Shown one piece after another: positions 54,368-64,000 of a stretch of 64,000 nucleotides of DNA; within the stretch, counting starts at the first letter, position 1; every line of letters starts with the position of its first letter. The notes below the pieces were generated by a model. The model did not search any database. It was not told the DNA's origin and saw only the letters and a program-made list of their open reading frames with translations. Both the position numbers and the translations under genes were made by a program. Source of the stretch: Chromobacterium haemolyticum DSM 19808 (GTDB lineage Bacteria; Pseudomonadota; Gammaproteobacteria; Burkholderiales; Chromobacteriaceae); assembly GCF_000711885.1 (NCBI RefSeq), contig NZ_JONK01000019.1:1-64000 (forward strand), given 5' to 3'.

Positions 54368-54554
54368 GACAAGTCCCCCTCAAGGATACGATGCGAGGCA
54401 GCCCCCGCATCCTTACCGTTATACGCCACGCGTCGCAAAACACAAGCTGGCCGTCCGGCTGCTATAATCCCGCGATTGCCACGGCCCTTGACGCGCGCCG
54501 CGCTTCGCGCCGCCGGGCCGGGCCTCATCCCGCGCTTGCGCGAAAGGACATCTC

Positions 54555-54881
54555 ATGAGCGAACTGATTATCGAAGAACTGGCGATCGGCGACGGCGCCG
54601 AAGCCGTCAGCGGCCAGGAAGTCACCGTGCACTACACTGGCTGGCTGACCGACGGCACCAAGTTCGATTCCAGCAAGGACCGTTTCCAGCCGTTCAGCTT
54701 CCCGCTGGGCGCCGGCTATGTGATCAAGGGCTGGGACCAAGGCGTGGCCGGCATGAAAGTGGGCGGCAAACGCAAGCTGACCATCCCGGCCGAGCTGGGC
54801 TACGGCGCGCGCGGCGCCGGCGGCGTGATTCCTCCCAACGCCACTCTGGTGTTCGAGGTGGAGCTCTTGCAAGTGGGTTGA
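54555..54881 (+). CDS. FKBP-type peptidyl-prolyl isomerase
   Basis: A 108-aa single-domain cytoplasmic [44 protein letters not shown] and [20 protein letters not shown] are the standard binding-pocket segments. It has no signal peptide. AAAGGA precedes the start. Confidence 0.95.
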   Translation: MSELIIEELAIGDGAEAVSGQEVTVHYTGWLTDGTKFDSSKDRFQPFSFPLGAGYVIKGWDQGVAGMKVGGKRKLTIPAELGYGARGAGGVIPPNATLVFEVELLQVG

Positions 54882-54902
54882 ACCCCTGCTGTGCAAGGAC
54901 GT

Positions 54903-54931
54903 AAAAAAAGCTTCCCCAGGGAAGCTTTTTT
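54903..54931. terminator. Bidirectional terminator between fkbp and dedA
   Basis: AAAAAAAGCTTCCC and GGGAAGCTTTTTT pair across a 2-base loop, with T-runs on both strands between convergent genes. Confidence 0.92.
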
Positions 54932-54948
54932 CATTGGATGGCGCGGGC

Positions 54949-55569
54949 TTATTTCTTCACGCACTGATGCTGACGACGGCGGCGCATCCAGACGAAAGCC
55001 ACGCCCAGCAGCAAGGCGGCCACCACCGCCAGAATGCCGGCCTGCCCGCGATGCACCATGGTCATCAACCACTCGCGGTTGGCGGCGCCGTAATAGCCCA
55101 GATACACCCATACCGGCACCGAGATCAGGGCGGCGAAGCCGTCCATCAGCAAGAAACGCCAGTAGGAAACGCGGCGAGTCATGCCGGCGGTAATGAAAAT
55201 GGGAGAGCGCAGTCCGGGTAGAAAACGGGCAACGAACAGTACCCAATTGCCGTACTTTTCGAACTTCTCCTGCACCGCTTCAAAACGCTCTTGAGTCAGG
55301 ATCCGCGCGATGGGCCGGAACTTCAGCACCCGGTTGCCAAACACTCGCCCGGCGGTGAACATGATGCCGTCGCCTGCCAGCACCCCGGCCATGCCGACGA
55401 GAAACATCCAATGCACATTGGTGTAGCCTAGGCCGGAAATAATACCGCCGGCCACCAAGGTGATGTCTTCGGGAATCGGCACGCCGAAGCCGCATACCAG
55501 CAACACGGTGAATACGGCGACATAGCCGTAGCCAGTGAAAAAATCGAGAAGTATTTGCAGAGTGTCCAT
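54949..55569 (-). CDS. DedA-family membrane protein
   Basis: A 206-aa inner-membrane protein. GFGVPIPEDITLVAGGIISG has the acidic residue of the family and FVARFLPGLRSPIFITAGM its re-entrant arginine motif. DedA proteins are proposed lipid (undecaprenyl phosphate) transporters. The C-terminal end is very basic (RRRRQHQCVKK). Confidence 0.92.
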   Translation of the reverse strand: MDTLQILLDFFTGYGYVAVFTVLLVCGFGVPIPEDITLVAGGIISGLGYTNVHWMFLVGMAGVLAGDGIMFTAGRVFGNRVLKFRPIARILTQERFEAVQEKFEKYGNWVLFVARFLPGLRSPIFITAGMTRRVSYWRFLLMDGFAALISVPVWVYLGYYGAANREWLMTMVHRGQAGILAVVAALLLGVAFVWMRRRRQHQCVKK

Positions 55570-55682
55570 TTTGTTCCGCTTGCCGCCATGTCTCCGTTCA
55601 GGACGATCCTGGCGCGGCTGCGTTATCGGGGTACATCACCAGGGGCTTATAATAGCACACCTCCAACGCAGACTTTCTTGAC

Positions 55683-56756
55683 ATGACTCGCCCTATCCAG
55701 GTGGAAATCCACCGCGCCGCCATCCGCCACAACTACCTGCTTTCCCGCGCCCAGGCCCCTCAAGCCAAGGCATACGCCGTGCTCAAGGCCAATGCCTACG
55801 GCCATGGACTGCTGGATGCGGTCCAAGCCTTGGCCGATGTCGCCGACGGCTTCGCCCTGCTCAATATCGAGGACGCCGTCCGCTTGCGCGAAGCGGGCAT
55901 CCAACAGGACATCGTACTGCTGGAAGGCGCTTTCGACGCCGAGGAAGCCGCGGCGATGGCGCATTACCGGCTAGGCGGCGCGGTACATTCCCAACAACAG
56001 ATAAGCTGGCTGGCCAAAGGTTCCGCCAAACAGCCGGTTTCCGTTTGGCTGAAGATCAATAGCGGCATGAACCGGCTGGGCTTCACCCCGGCGGAGGCCC
56101 CCGCCGCGCTCGCGCAATTGCGCGCTCAACCCGGCGCGCGCGTCGATGCGCTGATGACCCACTTCGCCACCGCCGACGACGACTACGGCGTCGCCGAACA
56201 ATGGGGGCGCTTCCAGCCCTTGATCGCGCCCAGCGCGCTGCCAGTCAGCGCCGCCAACTCCGCCGCGCTGTTCCGCCACCCGCATACCCACGGCGCCATC
56301 GTGCGCCCCGGCATCGCGCTCTACGGCTGTTCTCCCTTCGCCGACATCGACGCCGCCGGCTTGGGCCTACAGGCGGCGATGACGCTGAGCAGCCGGGTCA
56401 TCGCGGAGCAAAAGGTGCCAGCCGGCGACGCCGTCGGCTACGGTCGACGCCTAGTGGCCGAACGCGACATGCGCGTCGGCATCGTCGCTTGCGGCTACGC
56501 CGACGGCTATCCGCGCATCGCCGACAACGGCACGCCGGTCGCGGTGGATGGCCTGCCCAGCGGCATCGTCGGCCGGGTATCCATGGACATGCTGGCGGTG
56601 GACCTGAGCGCACTGCCTCAAGCCGGCATTGGCAGCCGGGTTGAACTGTGGGGCCCTCAAGTGCCGATAGAACAAGTCGCCGCCGGCGCGGGCACTTTGG
56701 GCTACGAACTGATGTGCGCAGTGGCGCCGAGAGTGCCGCGCGTCGTCAATAACTGA
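55683..56756 (+). CDS. alr: Alanine racemase
   Basis: A PLP enzyme (357 aa) supplying D-alanine for peptidoglycan. AVLKANAYGHG contains the PLP lysine (about K36), MNRLGF and RPGIALYG follow, and GYADGYPR and VSMDMLAVDL carry second-subunit residues. The 3' end overlaps the convergent rhombosortase gene by 55 bp. Confidence 0.95.
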   Translation: MTRPIQVEIHRAAIRHNYLLSRAQAPQAKAYAVLKANAYGHGLLDAVQALADVADGFALLNIEDAVRLREAGIQQDIVLLEGAFDAEEAAAMAHYRLGGAVHSQQQISWLAKGSAKQPVSVWLKINSGMNRLGFTPAEAPAALAQLRAQPGARVDALMTHFATADDDYGVAEQWGRFQPLIAPSALPVSAANSAALFRHPHTHGAIVRPGIALYGCSPFADIDAAGLGLQAAMTLSSRVIAEQKVPAGDAVGYGRRLVAERDMRVGIVACGYADGYPRIADNGTPVAVDGLPSGIVGRVSMDMLAVDLSALPQAGIGSRVELWGPQVPIEQVAAGAGTLGYELMCAVAPRVPRVVNN

Positions 56757-57292
56757 GCCCGGCGCAGCCAGCCGCAGGCGGCCAACATACCCAAGACCGC
56801 GCCGCTCCAATGCGCCGACGTCAAGACCGGCTCGCCGCCGCTCCAATTGCCTGGAAACAGGCTTTGCCACACCAGCCGGGCCAGCAGGGCGGCCAGCCAT
56901 AAGCCGCGCCAGCGCGGCTGCGTCAGTGCCAGCGCCGCCCACCAGCAATACACCAGGCCGGATGCGCCGACAAAAGCCTGCGGCGTCGGCCACAGCCACT
57001 GCATGACGGCGATTAGCGGCGGCGCCGCCAGCGCCAACCCCAGCAGCAGCGACGCCCGTCCCTGCCCCAAGCAGGCCAGCACAGCCAGCGCCGCGCTGTT
57101 TAAGCAGGCGTGGCGCGCGTCGGCATGCACCCAGCCGCCGCTCAGCGCCCGCCACCACTCCTCGGCGTTCCAAGGCTCGAAACGCCACGCCAGCGCCCCC
57201 GCGCCCCAAGGCGCGGCCAGCGGCAGCAGGACGACGAGGCATAAACCCAGCTGCAGCCGGCCGGCCAGGGTCTTCAGCGCTTGCGGCGCCAC
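56702..57292 (-). CDS. rrtA: Rhombosortase (rhomboid-family intramembrane protease)
   Basis: A 196-aa polytopic membrane protein with five to six helices. GGWVHADARHACLNSAALAV is the rhomboid helix-2 His/Asn element, VGASGLVYCW contains the Gly-x-Ser-Gly nucleophile and TSAHWSGAVLGML the catalytic His. Short six-helix size fits rhombosortases, which process proteins with GlyGly-CTERM tails. The GTG start at 57292 overlaps by 19 bp the stop of the exeM-like gene, whose product ends in such a tail. Confidence 0.85.
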   Translation of the reverse strand: MAPQALKTLAGRLQLGLCLVVLLPLAAPWGAGALAWRFEPWNAEEWWRALSGGWVHADARHACLNSAALAVLACLGQGRASLLLGLALAAPPLIAVMQWLWPTPQAFVGASGLVYCWWAALALTQPRWRGLWLAALLARLVWQSLFPGNWSGGEPVLTSAHWSGAVLGMLAACGWLRRAQLLTTRGTLGATAHISS

Positions 57293-59217
57293 AGCGCCGT
57301 CGCTCCTAATGCGCCCAAGCCCAGCAGCAACGCCAGGCCGCCTTCGTCCGCTGCCGCCACCGCGTTGCCGCGACGCGCCACGTCGACGTACAAGGGATCA
57401 TGATCCGAAGAACGGTAAGCGTCCGCCGCGTAGTATTTCTGCTGCTGCTCCGCGCTCCTGAACTCGCTGCTGTACTCCAGCGCCGTCGGCTCATCGGCGT
57501 TGATGTGCCACTCCCCGGCGGCCAGCACCATGGAGCTCAGCGGCTTATCGGCCAAGGCATGGTCCAGGTTGCCGGATTCACCGTTGAATACATAGGAATA
57601 GGCATCGCGGCTCCAACGCGTCAGCAGGTTGTTGAAGCCCGCGTTTTCAAAGGCACGGATCGGATCTTCCTTGGCGTAGGAATTCATATCGCCCAGCAAT
57701 AGCATGCCGTCGTTAGGGCCGGGCTGCGGACGGGTGGCGTACCACGCCATCAGATCGCGCACCGCCTGCACCCGGGTCAGATTGCAATTGCCCTGACCGT
57801 CGCCCTTATCCACGTCGGCCTGCCCGTCCACTACCATGTCCGCGCAGCTGCTGCCCTTGGACTTCAGATGGTTGACCGCCACGGTGACCCGGGTCTTGCT
57901 CTTGGCGTCCAGCACAAAAGTCTGCAACAAGGCCGGCCGGTTCTTCTGCGGATTGCCTACCACCCTCACCTCGGCCTTGCCCTCCGCCGTCACCACGGTC
58001 GGACGGTAGATCAGGCCGGTGGTGATCGCGTCGCTGCCCACTTGCGGCAGGCCGGGGTTGGCGAATTGATATTGCTTGGGCTGGGGTTGGCCCTGATTTA
58101 GCGCATTCACCAAGTCCTGAATCGCCGAGTAGCGGTCGAAGCCATCATTCTCGATTTCCATCAGGCCCACTACATCAGCGTCCAATTGACGAATCGCGGC
58201 CACGATCTTGGCGCGTTGGCGCTCGAAATCCTGCTGAGTCTTGGCGCCGCGCGGCGTCGGAAACCCCTTGCCTTGGCCGTCGCCATTGAAGAAGTTGAGC
58301 ACATTGAAGCTGGCGAAGCGCACGCTCTCCGGCTTACGCTTGGGCGCGCCGGGGCGCGGATTACTGGCCACCACGCTCGGCGCGGCCAGCGGTTGCAGCC
58401 GATATTTGCCAAAGGCGTAGCTGACCACGCCGGTCACGCCGTCCAGACGGTCGCCGCTGCGCAAGGTCTGGCTGGCGGACAAGCCGCCGGGCGCCGGCAG
58501 CCAGGCATTGGCGTTTTGGATCTGCAGGCCGTCGTCCAGGGTCAGCTTGTCCAATTGATTGGCCTCGGTCAGCGCCTTGGCTTCGGCGCTGCCGGGCAGA
58601 AAACGCTGGGTGGCGGTCCACAGCCGCGGCTGGCTGGACAGCGTCAGCTCGCCGTAGCGGCCATAGTCGTAATTGGCGGCGACGTAGACCGGTCCTTCCA
58701 GGCGCACGGCCATGCCGGCCAGCGCCTCCAGCTGAGCGCTGGATTGCAAGGGCAGCCGCAACGTGGCGTAGCTCAAGGGCTCGCTGTAAGCGCACTGCTC
58801 CACCGCGGCGATCGTGGCCGGGGTGATCTGGGTTTCGCTGGCGGCGTCGCCCTTGCGGCTGTACTCGGACACTTTGCCAGTGACGCGCACCACATCGCCG
58901 GGTTTAAGCGTCGGCGCCGCCAGATTGCCGAGAAACACGAAGATGCCTTCCGAGGTGGTCGGGTCGGCATCCTGATCCCGCACCTCTTCTTGCAGGTAGA
59001 AGCCTCGCAATTGCCCGGCCCCGGTGAAGGCACCGCTGACGACGCCTTCCACAGTGACGGTCTTGCCCTGCATGGGGCTTCCGACGACGCGGCCCTGCAC
59101 ATCATGGATTAAAGTGGCGCCGGCGGCGCCGCAAGCGGCCTGGGCCAAGACCGGAGTCGCCAACGCCACTGCCATGGCGATAGGGCTCAAGGTCCTGAAT
59201 GCTGTTGCTGTTTTCAT
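57274..59217 (-). CDS. ExeM/NucH-family extracellular endonuclease with GlyGly-CTERM tail
   Basis: A 647-aa secreted nuclease. It has a signal peptide (ALATPVLAQA), an OB-type N-terminal domain (TVEGVVSGAF, FYLQEEVRDQDADPTTSEG) and an endonuclease/exonuclease/phosphatase domain with FASFNVLNFF, LMEIEND, VNHLKSKG, LLLGDMNSY and SSDHDPLYVDV (active-site Asn, Glu, His, Asp, His). The C-terminus EGGLALLLGLGALGATALWR then RKR is a GlyGly motif, membrane helix and basic end, the GlyGly-CTERM sorting signal. DNA degradation outside the cell or biofilm turnover is likely. Confidence 0.9.
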   Translation of the reverse strand: MKTATAFRTLSPIAMAVALATPVLAQAACGAAGATLIHDVQGRVVGSPMQGKTVTVEGVVSGAFTGAGQLRGFYLQEEVRDQDADPTTSEGIFVFLGNLAAPTLKPGDVVRVTGKVSEYSRKGDAASETQITPATIAAVEQCAYSEPLSYATLRLPLQSSAQLEALAGMAVRLEGPVYVAANYDYGRYGELTLSSQPRLWTATQRFLPGSAEAKALTEANQLDKLTLDDGLQIQNANAWLPAPGGLSASQTLRSGDRLDGVTGVVSYAFGKYRLQPLAAPSVVASNPRPGAPKRKPESVRFASFNVLNFFNGDGQGKGFPTPRGAKTQQDFERQRAKIVAAIRQLDADVVGLMEIENDGFDRYSAIQDLVNALNQGQPQPKQYQFANPGLPQVGSDAITTGLIYRPTVVTAEGKAEVRVVGNPQKNRPALLQTFVLDAKSKTRVTVAVNHLKSKGSSCADMVVDGQADVDKGDGQGNCNLTRVQAVRDLMAWYATRPQPGPNDGMLLLGDMNSYAKEDPIRAFENAGFNNLLTRWSRDAYSYVFNGESGNLDHALADKPLSSMVLAAGEWHINADEPTALEYSSEFRSAEQQQKYYAADAYRSSDHDPLYVDVARRGNAVAAADEGGLALLLGLGALGATALWRRKR

Positions 59218-59366
59218 GGTCTGGGTTCATCACGAGCGTAAGGAGCGCTGATTCTAACCAGAGCGCAATGACAAAAAGATGTCATTAGATACAGTTGCAC
59301 GCAAAGTCGCTATCTGTATGTTTTTCCTGAAAACAGTAAGCTCCGCATCTTTCCAAATCCAGGCAA

Positions 59367-59402
59367 TAAAAAAACGCCAAACAAACAATGTATGGCGTTT
59401 TC
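59367..59402 (-). terminator. Terminator of the glmM operon
   Basis: AAAACGCCA and TGGCGTTTT pair around a 13-base loop, followed on the minus strand by TTTTTTATT. Confidence 0.75.
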
Positions 59403-59434
59403 ATGCTGATGCCGGCACTTGCCGGCTGTGGCAA

Positions 59435-60769
59435 TCAGGCGACGCTCTGGATCGCCGCCGCAATGGACTGCGCCCACTGATCGGCCAGAGCCTTGTCGTC
59501 GGCTTCCACCATCACCCTCACCACCGGCTCAGTGCCGGACGGACGCAACACCACGCGGCCGCGGCCTTGCAAAGCCTGCTCGGCGGCGGCCAGCGACGCC
59601 GCGGAGGCGCTCTTCCAATCGCAGCCGTTATGGCGAACATTGATCAGCGTCTGCGGATACGGCTGCCAGTCGCTGCAGGCGTCGGCCAGGCTCATGCCCA
59701 GATCCGTCAGGCTAGCCAGGACTTGCAAGCTGGAAATGATGCCGTCGCCGGTAGAGTGGCAGTCCAGGCACAAGATATGGCCGGAAGCTTCGCCGCCCAC
59801 CTGCCAACCTTTGCCATGCAGCATTTCCAGCACATAGCGGTCGCCCACCTTGGCGCGGCCAAACTCCACGCCCAATTTGTTTAGCGCCAGTTCCATCGCC
59901 AGATTGGTCATCACCGTGCCGACCACGCCGCCCTTGAGCTCGCCCCTGGCCGCGCGCGCCTTGGCGATCACGTAGATCAGCTGATCGCCGTCGTACACGG
60001 TGCCTTCGCGGTCCACCATGATCAGCCGGTCGCCGTCGCCGTCCAGCGCGATGCCGTAGTCGGCGTGGTGCTCCAGCACCGCTACCTGCAAAGTCTTGGG
60101 ATAGGTGGCGCCCACCTTCTCGTTGATGTTGTAGCCGTCCGGCTCGCCGCCGATGGTGACCACCTCCGCGCCCAGTTCATGGAACACCTTGGGCGCTACG
60201 TGGTAAGTGGCGCCGTGGGCGCAATCCACCACCAGCTTCAAGCCCTTGAGATCGCGATCGTTGGGAAAGCTGCTCTTGCAGAACTCGATGTAGCGCTCCA
60301 CCGCGCCCTCGATGCGACGCACCCGGCCCAATTGTTCGGACGGATTGGTCGCCATCGGCTGCTCCAGCATCGCCTCGATTTCCAACTCAACGGCATCGTC
60401 CAGCTTCTTGCCGCCTTCGGCGAAGAACTTGATGCCGTTATCCTGGAAGGGATTATGCGAAGCGGAGATCATCACCCCGGCCTCGAGACGCAGCGCGCGG
60501 GTCAGGTAGGCGATGCCCGGCGTCGGCAACGGGCCGGTCAGCAGCACATTGACGCCGGCGGCGGAAAAGCCGGCTTGCAGCGCCGCTTCCAGCATATAGC
60601 CGGAAATTCGGGTGTCCTTGCCGATCAAGACCGTAGGACGATGCGCCTTGTCGTGGTCGACCAAAACGCGGCCGGCGGCATAGCCCAGTTTCATCACGAA
60701 TTCAGGCGTAATCGGGAATTGACCGACCTCGCCGCGCACGCCATCGGTGCCAAAGTATTTACGGCTCAT
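59435..60769 (-). CDS. glmM: Phosphoglucosamine mutase
   Basis: It interconverts glucosamine-6- and -1-phosphate for UDP-GlcNAc synthesis (444 aa). [13 protein letters not shown] starts the fold, [14 protein letters not shown] holds the phosphoserine (about S101), [11 protein letters not shown] binds Mg and [12 protein letters not shown] binds phosphate. It is the last gene of rlmE-ftsH-folP-glmM. Confidence 0.97.
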   Translation of the reverse strand: MSRKYFGTDGVRGEVGQFPITPEFVMKLGYAAGRVLVDHDKAHRPTVLIGKDTRISGYMLEAALQAGFSAAGVNVLLTGPLPTPGIAYLTRALRLEAGVMISASHNPFQDNGIKFFAEGGKKLDDAVELEIEAMLEQPMATNPSEQLGRVRRIEGAVERYIEFCKSSFPNDRDLKGLKLVVDCAHGATYHVAPKVFHELGAEVVTIGGEPDGYNINEKVGATYPKTLQVAVLEHHADYGIALDGDGDRLIMVDREGTVYDGDQLIYVIAKARAARGELKGGVVGTVMTNLAMELALNKLGVEFGRAKVGDRYVLEMLHGKGWQVGGEASGHILCLDCHSTGDGIISSLQVLASLTDLGMSLADACSDWQPYPQTLINVRHNGCDWKSASAASLAAAEQALQGRGRVVLRPSGTEPVVRVMVEADDKALADQWAQSIAAAIQSVA

Positions 60770-60852
60770 GTTTCTCTCTCGAATCCGGCCGGCTTCTGGC
60801 CAACCGCTGTAATCGCTACGCCGGCTATTGTGCGCCAGACACCCCTTTCAGT

Positions 60853-61707
60853 TCAAACTTTCAAGGCATCCAGCACTTGCAAGGCCTGGCGCGTGGCCTT
60901 CACGTCATGCACGCGAATGATGCGCGCGCCGCGCCGCGCCGACTCCAGCGCCACTGCCACGCTGGCGCCCAGCCGCTCCGCCGGTGTCGCTTCGCCAGTG
61001 ATCGCGCCCAGCATGGATTTGCGGCTCAAACCCACCAGTAACGGCGCGCCGGCGGCGCGTTCAATCTCCGGCAGTCCGCGCAGCAAGGCCAGATTGTGTT
61101 CCAGCGTCTTGCCGAAACCAAAGCCGGGGTCAACCAGCAGCCTGCCGCGGGCGATGCCAACATCCAGACAAAGCTGGACACGGCGCGCCAGATAGCCGGC
61201 CACTTCAGCCACCACGTCCGCGTATTCCGGCCGATCCTGCATCGTGTCCGGGTTGCCCTGCTTGTGCATCAGACAAATTGCGGCATCCGAAGCCGCCACC
61301 AACTCCAACGCGCCCGCGTCTTCCAACGCAGACACATCGTTGACCAGATCCACCGCGCCCATGGCCAGCGCCTCGCGCATGACCACAGTGCGCCGCGTGT
61401 CCAGCGACAGCGGCGCGCCTAGCTCTCGCAAACGCTCCAACACCGGCAGCACCCGCTCCATTTCCTGTTCAGGGGTGACATGAGGCGCGTTCGGTCGTGT
61501 CGATTCGCCGCCGATATCGAGAATGGCCGCGCCGTCCGCCAGCATTTGCTCGGAGTGGCTCAGCGCCTGGTCCAAGGCGTTGAAACGCCCGCCGTCGGAA
61601 AAGGAGTCCGGGGTGACGTTCAGAATGCCCATCACCAGGGGACGGGACAGATCGAGCGTGAAGCGCCCGCATTGCAAAGAGGGTTTCATGATCTGAACTA
61701 CACTCAT
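60853..61707 (-). CDS. folP: Dihydropteroate synthase
   Basis: The folate enzyme (284 aa) joining p-aminobenzoate to pterin pyrophosphate; it is the sulfonamide target. MGILNVTPDSFSDGG, DIGGESTRPNA, LVDPGFGFGKT and LLVGLSRKSMLG are the substrate loops. Start could be 61707 or the ATG at 61689 (MKPSLQC). Confidence 0.96.
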   Translation of the reverse strand: MSVVQIMKPSLQCGRFTLDLSRPLVMGILNVTPDSFSDGGRFNALDQALSHSEQMLADGAAILDIGGESTRPNAPHVTPEQEMERVLPVLERLRELGAPLSLDTRRTVVMREALAMGAVDLVNDVSALEDAGALELVAASDAAICLMHKQGNPDTMQDRPEYADVVAEVAGYLARRVQLCLDVGIARGRLLVDPGFGFGKTLEHNLALLRGLPEIERAAGAPLLVGLSRKSMLGAITGEATPAERLGASVAVALESARRGARIIRVHDVKATRQALQVLDALKV

Positions 61708-61727
61708 GGATGGAGGGGTGTTGTCGC

Positions 61728-61766
61728 AAAAAAGCCGGGCAAGCCTGTCAAGGCTTGCCCGGCTTG
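61728..61766 (-). terminator. Terminator after ftsH
   Basis: GCCGGGCAAGCC, loop, GGCTTGCCCGGC and TTTTTTGCG on the minus strand between ftsH and folP. Confidence 0.88.
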
Positions 61767-61779
61767 ATGACCGAGGGAC

Positions 61780-63690
<1,911 letters not shown>

Positions 63691-63773
63691 GAGTAGCGGA
63701 CTCCTCTGTGCCCTGACTTTTTGGTTGCTTGTCTAGATATTTGCTTTGATTGTACGCCGCGAGCCACTTTATG

Positions 63774-64000
63774 TCAGCGTCGGCCTTTGCCCAGCAGGTA
63801 AATTTCGCTGGAACGGTCGCGCGACGCTTTCGGCTTGCGGGTGACTACCTCGTCGAACAGCTCGCGCATGGACTTGAGATAGGCTTGGAAATCGCTGCCC
63901 TGGAACACTTTGACGAGAAAATGGCCGCCAGGTTTCAAATGATCTCGCGCAAATTCCAACGCCAGCTCGCACAACAGAAAACTTCTGGCCTGGTCAATGG
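63774..64000 (-). CDS. rlmE: 23S rRNA (uridine2552-2'-O)-methyltransferase, C-terminal part
   Basis: The frame enters from the window's right edge and ends at 63774. It encodes the end of RlmE/Fts[26 protein letters not shown] with the catalytic Lys, and [20 protein letters not shown]. It is the first gene before ftsH, as in other proteobacteria. The N-terminus is outside the window. Confidence 0.93.
   Translation of the reverse strand, partial: IDQARSFLLCELALEFARDHLKPGGHFLVKVFQGSDFQAYLKSMRELFDEVVTRKPKASRDRSSEIYLLGKGRR

Overview
The window looks like a chromosome segment of a Neisseriales betaproteobacterium, most likely Chromobacterium or a close relative. GC content is high, and the housekeeping blocks rlmE-ftsH-folP-glmM, rpsU-yqeY-dnaG-rpoD and gmk-rpoZ-spoT have beta-proteobacterial content and order. 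The genus call rests on gene content and remembered family resemblance, not on a database search.

Left part (1-12.8 kb). An IS5-family transposase remnant and small mobile repeats lie next to a lysR/lysA pair. Then come a small unknown gene, a BON-domain protein and the lytic transglycosylase MltA. The plus-strand cluster antiporter - tyrosine decarboxylase - TyrP-like permease - second tyrosyl-tRNA synthetase (5.6-11.7 kb) is a tyrosine-to-tyramine decarboxylation locus. An ANR/FNR-like box lies upstream of it and a GntR regulator lies convergently behind it.

Prophage (12.8-27.1 kb). A 14.3-kb element sits in a tRNA-CAU gene between two identical 48-bp att repeats. Its minus-strand genes form a filamentous phage (inovirus): ssDNA-binding protein, HUH replication protein, coat protein, TspB-like adsorption protein, DUF2523 protein, Zot/pI ATPase and its own secretin. 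The integrase and the Rep protein are of the P2 type. Between the phage genes and attL lies low-GC cargo: an XRE-ImmA/IrrE protein with an unknown partner behind a perfect 26-bp operator, and a PD-(D/E)XK nuclease-like protein flanked by two copies of a 160-bp multi-hairpin repeat. I infer a phage-borne defence or immunity cassette that may have been acquired or mobilised through duplicated phage intergenic regions.

Middle part (27.2-48.2 kb). The macromolecular synthesis operon, thiS/thiG, the stringent-response block, a purine permease and apt are followed by a mobile repeat, a PadR-controlled HAAS/adhesin-like membrane operon with twin operators, and a patatin-like protein that seems to lack its catalytic serine. 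The arginine deiminase operon arcDABC and a 42-aa DUF3149 membrane protein each carry an upstream ANR/FNR-like box with the same half-sites as the one before the tyrosine locus.

Right part (48.4-64 kb). Mostly housekeeping and envelope genes: an iron-sulfur reductase, trmB, glutathione peroxidase, hydroxyacid dehydrogenase, FKBP, DedA, alr, a rhombosortase directly behind its likely GlyGly-CTERM substrate (an ExeM-like extracellular nuclease), glmM, folP, ftsH and the end of rlmE.
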